From: an uncultured Prevotellaceae bacterium
GTDB lineage: Bacteria; Bacteroidota; Bacteroidia; Bacteroidales; Bacteroidaceae
Direction: 5' to 3'
Assembly (NCBI GenBank): GCA_946407895.1
Contig: CAMJQA010000003.1
Location: 1-64,000 of the forward strand
DNA: 64,000 bases
Shown here: in pieces, positions 59,570 to 64,000 of the stretch
Position numbering within the stretch: position 1 is the first letter of the stretch
How the letters are laid out: the number at the start of each line of letters is the position of its first letter
Made by a program: the position numbers and the translations under genes
The notes under the pieces: model-generated
The model's database searches: none
The model's input: the letters and a program-made list of their open reading frames with translations, nothing else
What the model was told of the DNA's origin: nothing

Positions 59570-60667
59570 CTATCTGCGTACGAGTGTCGGCCGTCCGTTT
59601 TGGATATAAAGTCCCTGCGCGGGGCGCTCCGTCAGCAGGCGGCCGCAGAGGTCGTAGAGCGGGGCAGCAGGGGCGGGCGCCGGCTTGTCCCCCGCGGACG
59701 CGGCGCTAATCGACGTATCGCCTTCAGCGGGCAGACGGAAGCGCACCATGAGCGGAAAGTGGTCAGAGGGCGCAATGGGGCGACCGTAGTCCTCGGTGAT
59801 GATCATCCGGCTCAGCGCCTTCATCCGCTTGAAGAAAACGTAGTCGAACTCCGAGCCGCGGCAGCCCGGGTCGGTAGCCGGCAGCCAGTTGGACGCCGTG
59901 TGGGTGATGCTCCCCTTGGGCACGCACGACGTTTCGGTGCACAGCGCAGCGTCCACCAGGTAGTAGGCCATGCCAAGCCACGCCTGACGGTGGTCGGCGC
60001 GCCGCATATTGAAGTCGCCCACCACCACGATGGACTCGTCGCCGGCCAGCTCCGCCATCCTGCGCCCGATGAGGCGGCAGCTCTCGATGCCGGACTGAGT
60101 GGCGCCGTAGTTGGTGTGGGCGACGGCGAAAAAGAAGGCGCCGCCCGATGCCTTGTCGCGCAGCTTCACCCAGGCCAGCGCCCGTGGCAGGTTTTCGTTC
60201 GTCCCCGTCGTCCAGCCGGGCCCCGGCGTGTCGGGGTGCTCGTTGAGGTAGAGCTTTCCCTTGTCGAGCAACTCGTAGCGGTCGCGCCGGTAGAAAATGA
60301 CGTTGTGCTCATACTTCCGGCCCTCTCGCTCCACGGCCCAGTCGTCATACTCGGGCAGCATGTCGCGCAGGTCCTGCAGCTGCGACCGCCCCGTCTGCGG
60401 GTCGCTGTTGTTGCCAATCACCTCCTCCATGCCCACGACGTCGAAGGCGTAGTCGTGGACGATGCCACCCACAAACTCTCGGCGGTTGGCCCACAGCTTG
60501 TCGCCGGCGTCACCATTGGCCGGATTGCAGTATCGTACGTTGAAAGTGGCCATCCGGTGCACGTCCGGCTCCTCCGCCGGGCGGCCGGCGGCCCTCGCCC
60601 CAGTCAGCGCAGCAGTGGCCGGCAGCAGCGCCGCCAGCCACAGAATCTGAAAACATCTCCTTGTCAT
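59570..60667 (-). CDS. secreted endonuclease/exonuclease/phosphatase-family protein
   Basis: A 365-residue protein (an ATG six bases upstream is possible) with a signal peptide ending near ALTGARA. EEP-fold motifs: MATFNVRYCN (Asn), GMEEVIGN (metal Glu), VAHTNYGA (His), VVVGDFNMR (Asp, Asn) and APSDHFPLMVRF (Asp-His). The terminal 30 residues (LYDLCGRLLTERPAQGLYIQ) look like a type IX secretion sorting tail, so it is probably released or surface-anchored. Substrate could be DNA, phosphoinositide or sphingolipid phosphate; not assignable. It follows the ribbon-helix-helix gene by about 40 bp. Confidence 0.87.
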   Translation of the reverse strand: MTRRCFQILWLAALLPATAALTGARAAGRPAEEPDVHRMATFNVRYCNPANGDAGDKLWANRREFVGGIVHDYAFDVVGMEEVIGNNSDPQTGRSQLQDLRDMLPEYDDWAVEREGRKYEHNVIFYRRDRYELLDKGKLYLNEHPDTPGPGWTTGTNENLPRALAWVKLRDKASGGAFFFAVAHTNYGATQSGIESCRLIGRRMAELAGDESIVVVGDFNMRRADHRQAWLGMAYYLVDAALCTETSCVPKGSITHTASNWLPATDPGCRGSEFDYVFFKRMKALSRMIITEDYGRPIAPSDHFPLMVRFRLPAEGDTSISAASAGDKPAPAPAAPLYDLCGRLLTERPAQGLYIQNGRPTLVRR

Positions 60668-60709
60668 AATCATATAAAGCGTTAGTCGGCGAATCATTGC
60701 CCGGCGGCG

Positions 60710-60883
60710 TCATGCCCGCGGTTTCCTGAGGCGGCCGCTCTTCCGCAGCGCCTCCGTCAGAATCCACTGTATCTGCCCGTTGGTGCTGCGAAACTCGTCG
60801 GCGGCCCATGCCTCAATCGCCTGCATGACATCTCCGTCCATGCGCAGGATGAAACTTTTGGTTGTCGATTCCTTCCTCGCCAT
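60710..60883 (-). CDS. Arc-type ribbon-helix-helix DNA-binding protein
   Basis: A 57-residue protein: a beta strand (KSFILRMDGDVMQAIEAW) followed by two helices (STNGQIQWILTEALRKSGRL), the pattern of Arc/MetJ-like dimeric repressors, and a basic tail. The start MARKEST was chosen over an upstream ATG by similarity. It lies 5 bp after the DUF4177-like gene and is third in an operon with an SPFH protein. It probably binds DNA; the target is unknown. Confidence 0.82.
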   Translation of the reverse strand: MARKESTTKSFILRMDGDVMQAIEAWAADEFRSTNGQIQWILTEALRKSGRLRKPRA

Positions 60884-60888
60884 CAGGT

Positions 60889-61026
60889 TCAACCGTCATA
60901 TTCACGCATCAGCACCAGGCTGCTGCCCGTGCCCGCTACCACCTTCCAGCCTTCGTACCCCAGCTGATTCAGCTTCTTTTCGACGAAAAACAGGGGCGTG
61001 ATCACTTTGTACTCGTATCGCTTCAT
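60889..61026 (-). CDS. 45-aa DUF4177-like small protein
   Basis: ATG at 61026 encodes MKRYEYKVITP, FFVEKKLNQLGYEGWKVV and ends SSLVLMREYDG. This is the DUF4177 pattern: an initial Y-E-Y-K strand, an amphipathic helix with L-N-x-L-G-x-E-G-W and a final strand. Function unknown. It fits snugly between the SPFH gene (stop 4 bp upstream) and the ribbon-helix-helix gene (start 5 bp downstream), so the three are almost certainly one operon. Confidence 0.75.
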   Translation of the reverse strand: MKRYEYKVITPLFFVEKKLNQLGYEGWKVVAGTGSSLVLMREYDG

Positions 61027-61030
61027 GGCA

Positions 61031-61984
61031 TCAATGATTTAAAGTTCCGGCGTTAACGACGGGCTGCGCCGAGTCGTCGCCGCAGAGTACGACGAGCAAA
61101 TTGCTCACCATTGCGGCCTTCTTCTCGTCGTCGAGCTCAACGACATTCTCCTTCGACAGTTTGTCGAGCGCCATCTTCACCATGCTGACAGCACCGTCAA
61201 CAATCTTCTCGCGGGCCGTTATAATCGCCGCAGCCTGTTGCCTCCGCAGCATCACGGCGGCAATTTCGGGCGCATACGCTAAGTAGTTTATGCGGGCCTC
61301 CACCGCCTCCATGCCAGCCATGGCCAGCCGCTCGTTTAGTTTGTCTTTCAGCACTTGGTTGATCTCCTCGCTGCCGTCGCGCAACGTTACCTCGTGGTCG
61401 TCGTTCCCCTCGTTGTCATAGGCATAAAGCCCGGCGACTTCGCGAAGCGCGCTGTCGCTTTGCACCGCCACGAAGTTCTGAAACTTATTCATCCTCGCGG
61501 TGGCGGAATTTCCTACGTTCGCTTGGTTAGATACGTCGGTGTCGATGTCGAATATGGCTTTATAAGTGTCCTTCAGCCGCCATACGAGCACCAACCCGAT
61601 GAGAACGGGATTTCCCACCTTATCGTTAACCTTGATGGGCTCCGCGTTCAAGTTGCGCGCGCGGAGGCTCACGTTCTTCACGCTCATGAAGGGATTCAGC
61701 CAGAAGAAGCCCGTTTTCCGGAACGTACCGACATAGCGCCCGAAAAAGGTCATAACTTTCGCCTCGTTCGGCTCCAGCATGGCAAATCCGCAACTGCAGA
61801 TGATGGCAGCGATGAAAAGCACGCCCGTTAGCACGAACCACAGGGCGCAGGGACGCCCCGCATCGGCATCCACGATACCTCTCACCAGGAAATACAACGT
61901 TGCAACGTAAAGCAACACGTCGATGGCACACATCAGGAAGCCGTTCAGCGAGCCTCCATGAAATTCAAATTCTTTACTTTCCAT
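61031..61984 (-). CDS. SPFH/Band 7 membrane protein
   Basis: A 317-residue protein with two N-terminal membrane helices (about 14-35 and 46-67) and a Band 7 domain from about 70 (LEPNEAKVMTFFGRYVGTFRKTGFFWLNPF) through the helical region ARINYLAYAPEIAAVMLRRQQAAAI and KIVDGAVSMVKMAL. SPFH proteins form oligomeric membrane microdomain scaffolds. It belongs to the type with the extended MEAVEARINYLAYAPEIA segment frequent in Bacteroidetes. First gene of the operon with the DUF4177-like and ribbon-helix-helix genes; promoter at 62040-62071. Confidence 0.9.
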   Translation of the reverse strand: MESKEFEFHGGSLNGFLMCAIDVLLYVATLYFLVRGIVDADAGRPCALWFVLTGVLFIAAIICSCGFAMLEPNEAKVMTFFGRYVGTFRKTGFFWLNPFMSVKNVSLRARNLNAEPIKVNDKVGNPVLIGLVLVWRLKDTYKAIFDIDTDVSNQANVGNSATARMNKFQNFVAVQSDSALREVAGLYAYDNEGNDDHEVTLRDGSEEINQVLKDKLNERLAMAGMEAVEARINYLAYAPEIAAVMLRRQQAAAIITAREKIVDGAVSMVKMALDKLSKENVVELDDEKKAAMVSNLLVVLCGDDSAQPVVNAGTLNH

Positions 61985-62039
61985 ACTCTCGATTTTAAAT
62001 ATAATACAAATATTTTGATATCATTTTGCTATCACGGTG

Positions 62040-62071
62040 CAAAAATACAAAGATTTTTCCGTCCCGCGCAA
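62040..62071 (-). promoter_or_regulatory. promoter of the SPFH operon
   Basis: TTG (62069-62071), 21-bp spacer, TATTTTTG (62040-62047) on the minus strand. Confidence 0.65.
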
Positions 62072-62161
62072 GGAAACGGAAAAAAATTAAGGAAATTTAA
62101 CAGGAAACAAAGCGCGGCAAATCAGCTTCGCCAAACGCTGAATCGTTACAAAGCCGGCAAA

Positions 62162-63253
62162 TCAGCGCTTCACGAGCCCGATCTTCAGATTAAGTTTTAG
62201 GAAGTAAGCGCCGTTCTCCCGCTCCAGGTAGCCGTACTTGCTGTCGTCGGGCAGCGATTTCTCAAGCCTCGTATGGGTGAACAGGTAATTGCCAAACGTC
62301 TGCTCGTCGGCCCGCGTATAGAGCAACATCTTTCCGGCAGGATCCACCATCACGTAACCGCCGATGGCACCGTGGGAGCCGTCAAAAACCTTGGCCGGCC
62401 TCATGCCCCACGCAGCGGCAAGCAGCAACTGCCTGATCTTGTAGCGGTAAAGGCCATGCTTCCTGACGAGCTCGTCCTTCACCTTAAGCGGATTCCTTTC
62501 CTCCAGGACGCCGGCCAGCTCGTCGATGCGCGCCGTACCGTCAAGGTGCAACGACATCAGCATACTCGCAAGAATGCGCGGCAGGTTGGTATCCAGCACA
62601 AGCAGGTTGCTCTTGAAAATTTTATCGGCGACGTCGCTGTACTTCAGTATGCCGCCCAGGCTCTGTATGTAGAGAATGCGCCGCGCCACCTCGGCCACGT
62701 TATCGGGCTGCTCCGTCCAATTGATTTTATGCACGGCCGGACCGCTGAAGCGCACGCCCGTCTGCTCGAACTTCAGATTGGCCGTCCGCCCGCCGTCGAG
62801 CAGGGGCAGATAGCCGCACAGCCTACTCTGTATACGCAGCCCCACGAGCGGGGCATCAACGCTCCATAGCGCAATGTGCATGTCGGTGCGATCATCCGTT
62901 TGCGCCTCCATATCATAAATCTGCAGGGCATCCAGGAAAGGCTCCAGGTCGCTCAGGTCGAGCCTCTCCTCCGAGAGCCGGTCCCTGTCGGTCAGCAAGC
63001 GACGAATCCACTCGGCAGCCACCTGGAAATCATCGCGCGGAAAGCGCGCATCTATCTCCGCGCCGACAATGTGAACCTCGCCCTCCTCAATCACATAGCG
63101 GCGCATTCCGTTATGCTCGCGGCGCACTATCATAGCCACCGGAGCCTGCCCCGCGGCCTCGCCCCCGGCGTCACCCGTCTCAATCGTTCCCTCAGCCAAA
63201 AGACTGAACAGTACATACAGTTCGTTTGCCTCGCGGCGTGTTGCTTCCAGCAT
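62162..63253 (-). CDS. HpaII-family restriction endonuclease-like protein
   Basis: A 363-residue protein resembling RE_HpaII through its full length: N-terminal ELYVLFSLLAEG (11-22), the catalytic segment DRTDMHIALWSV...LVGLRIQSRL (121-145), YIQSLGGILKYSDVADKIFKSNLLVLDTNLPRILASML in the middle, and DDSKYGYLERENGAYFLKLNLKIG at the end. R.HpaII cleaves CCGG. The residue expected to be the catalytic Lys (family pattern SIKS) is Gln here (R-I-Q142-S), so cutting may be lost. No methyltransferase gene is nearby. The start MLEATRRE was chosen by similarity. Confidence 0.72.
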   Translation of the reverse strand: MLEATRREANELYVLFSLLAEGTIETGDAGGEAAGQAPVAMIVRREHNGMRRYVIEEGEVHIVGAEIDARFPRDDFQVAAEWIRRLLTDRDRLSEERLDLSDLEPFLDALQIYDMEAQTDDRTDMHIALWSVDAPLVGLRIQSRLCGYLPLLDGGRTANLKFEQTGVRFSGPAVHKINWTEQPDNVAEVARRILYIQSLGGILKYSDVADKIFKSNLLVLDTNLPRILASMLMSLHLDGTARIDELAGVLEERNPLKVKDELVRKHGLYRYKIRQLLLAAAWGMRPAKVFDGSHGAIGGYVMVDPAGKMLLYTRADEQTFGNYLFTHTRLEKSLPDDSKYGYLERENGAYFLKLNLKIGLVKR

Positions 63254-63284
63254 AATTTCTATCGTTTTATTCACTTTCTGGTCA

Positions 63285-63292
63285 CAAAAATA
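63285..63292 (-). promoter_or_regulatory. -7 element of the HpaII-like gene
   Basis: TATTTTTG on the minus strand, leader about 25 nt; no spaced TTG. Confidence 0.45.
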
Positions 63293-63314
63293 CAAATAAT
63301 TCGCCGAAATGTAG

Positions 63315-63322
63315 TACCTTTG
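63315..63322 (+). promoter_or_regulatory. -7 element of the FKBP gene
   Basis: TACCTTTG, leader about 35 nt; no spaced TTG. Confidence 0.5.
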
Positions 63323-63364
63323 CCCAGAAAATTCACAAAAAAACTATTTACCATTGTAATTATT

Positions 63365-63940
63365 ATGGCAAACGAGACAAGCAACAAGTACATTACGGTC
63401 GCCTACAAGCTCTATGCTCCAATGGAGGGCAACGACCACGAGCTCATCGAGGAGGCAACGGCCGAGCACCCCTTCCAGTTCATCTCGGGCATGGGCCTGG
63501 CCCTCGACGCCTTCGAGCGCATCATCACCGCCACCGAGAAGGGCGGCACCTTCGACTTCACGCTGAGCATCGACGAGGCTTACGGACCATACGTGGAGGA
63601 AGGCGTGCAGAAGCTGCCGCGCAGCACCTTCGAGATTGACGGCAAGCTGAACAAGAAATACATCTACGAGGGAGCCGTCGTGCCCCTGATGAACGCCGAC
63701 GGCGAGCGCTTCAACGGCACCATCGCCGAGATTACCGAAAAGGAAATCACCGTTGACCTGAACCACCCTCTGGCCGGCAAGCCCCTGAACTTCGTGGGCA
63801 CGGTGACGGAGAACCGCGAGGCCACCAACGAGGAGATTCAGGAGATGGTGAAGGCCATGAGCGGCGGATGTGGCGGTTGCGGCGGTTGCGGCGGCGACTG
63901 CGAGGGCGGCTGCTCGGGCTGCAACGGCTGCCAGGCCTGA
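63365..63940 (+). CDS. slyD: SlyD-like FKBP peptidyl-prolyl isomerase with Cys-rich tail
   Basis: A 191-residue SlyD-type FKBP. The FKBP core brackets an inserted chaperone flap: YKLYAPMEGNDHELIEEATAEHPFQFISGMG, LSIDEAYGPYVEEGVQKLPRSTF and the conserved DLNHPLAGKPLNFVGTV. The tail is rich in CGG repeats (GGCGGCGGCGGDCEGGCSGC), where enterobacterial SlyD has a His/Cys nickel-binding tail, so metal binding is likely. It catalyses prolyl isomerisation and assists folding or metallocentre assembly in the cytoplasm. Confidence 0.93.
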   Translation: MANETSNKYITVAYKLYAPMEGNDHELIEEATAEHPFQFISGMGLALDAFERIITATEKGGTFDFTLSIDEAYGPYVEEGVQKLPRSTFEIDGKLNKKYIYEGAVVPLMNADGERFNGTIAEITEKEITVDLNHPLAGKPLNFVGTVTENREATNEEIQEMVKAMSGGCGGCGGCGGDCEGGCSGCNGCQA

Positions 63941-63979
63941 TACTCCACTATTCCCGAACCCCTTTCCCTCAACCCACAC

Positions 63980-64000
63980 ATGAATACTTTCGGACACATA
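63980..64000 (+). CDS. aroC: start of chorismate synthase (partial)
   Basis: The last 21 bases encode MNTFGHI, matching the usual N-terminus of Bacteroidetes chorismate synthase (MNTFG-x-I followed by F-R-x-T-T-F-G-E-S-H-G). The rest is outside the window. With only seven codons the call rests on this short match and on position 39 bp after the FKBP gene. Confidence 0.6.

Noticed and set aside
62162..63253. Complete type II restriction-modification system
   Set aside because: No methyltransferase gene is present on either side within the window.

Overview
The window looks like a chromosomal segment of a Bacteroidales bacterium, most likely a gut- or rumen-type member of the Prevotellaceae. 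Support: repeated promoters of the Bacteroidetes form TTG-N19/22-TAnnTTTG and a lack of Shine-Dalgarno motifs; type III glutamine synthetase; C-terminal tails resembling type IX secretion sorting signals; a fimbrillin/BspA-like lipoprotein; many secreted glycoside hydrolases. No rRNA, tRNA, CRISPR array, prophage or transposase was seen. The species call is inference.

Layout. 1-6353: L-arabinose catabolic operon on the minus strand (symporter, araD, araA, FGGY kinase), interrupted by a four-helix-bundle gene bracketed by inverted 7-bp repeat arrays. 6620-13103: plus-strand SF1 helicase, nitroreductase, a truncated beta-helix reading frame, a TIM-barrel epimerase-like protein, a GH71/GH99-like secreted protein and purU. 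13151-14784: AlkP-like phosphodiesterase and RsmI-like methyltransferase, divergent from a secreted SGNH hydrolase. 16107-24234: CotH-type secreted protein, SAM methyltransferase, an unusual sigma factor fused to a membrane segment and a predicted outer-membrane barrel, GT2 glycosyltransferase and mtaB. 24333-25317: ORF6N gene with a DUF3820-like relic, again bracketed by inverted 7-8-bp arrays. 25503-35596: Cys-rich lipoprotein, rpsF-rpsR-rplI, GH36-like gene with a zinc-ribbon protein, Nif3-like protein, then agmatine deiminase, N-carbamoylputrescine amidase and glutamine synthetase III. 35612-51337: sugar-degradation block: GH36, GH78, a DUF6261-like gene with a 42-bp tandem repeat and a nested palindromic element, a lipoprotein with a small partner gene, then a five-gene operon (TIM-barrel isomerase, Gfo/Idh/MocA oxidoreductase, GH27, two beta-helix proteins). 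51705-57759: branched-chain amino acid operon ilvD-ilvB-ilvN-thioesterase-ilvC. 58201-64000: serine hydrolase, secreted endonuclease/phosphatase, an SPFH/DUF4177/ribbon-helix-helix operon, an orphan HpaII-like endonuclease, SlyD-like FKBP and the first seven codons of aroC.

Functionally the window pairs housekeeping functions with plant-polysaccharide side-chain use: alpha-galactose (two GH36 and one GH27), L-rhamnose (GH78), L-arabinose and pectate-lyase-like beta-helix proteins. No SusC/SusD pair is present, so these enzymes would act on small oligosaccharides or depend on transporters elsewhere. The most unusual items are the sigma factor-barrel fusion, the accessory genes bracketed by inverted short-repeat arrays, the same array type read in frame inside a beta-helix gene, and the orphan HpaII-like protein lacking the expected catalytic lysine.
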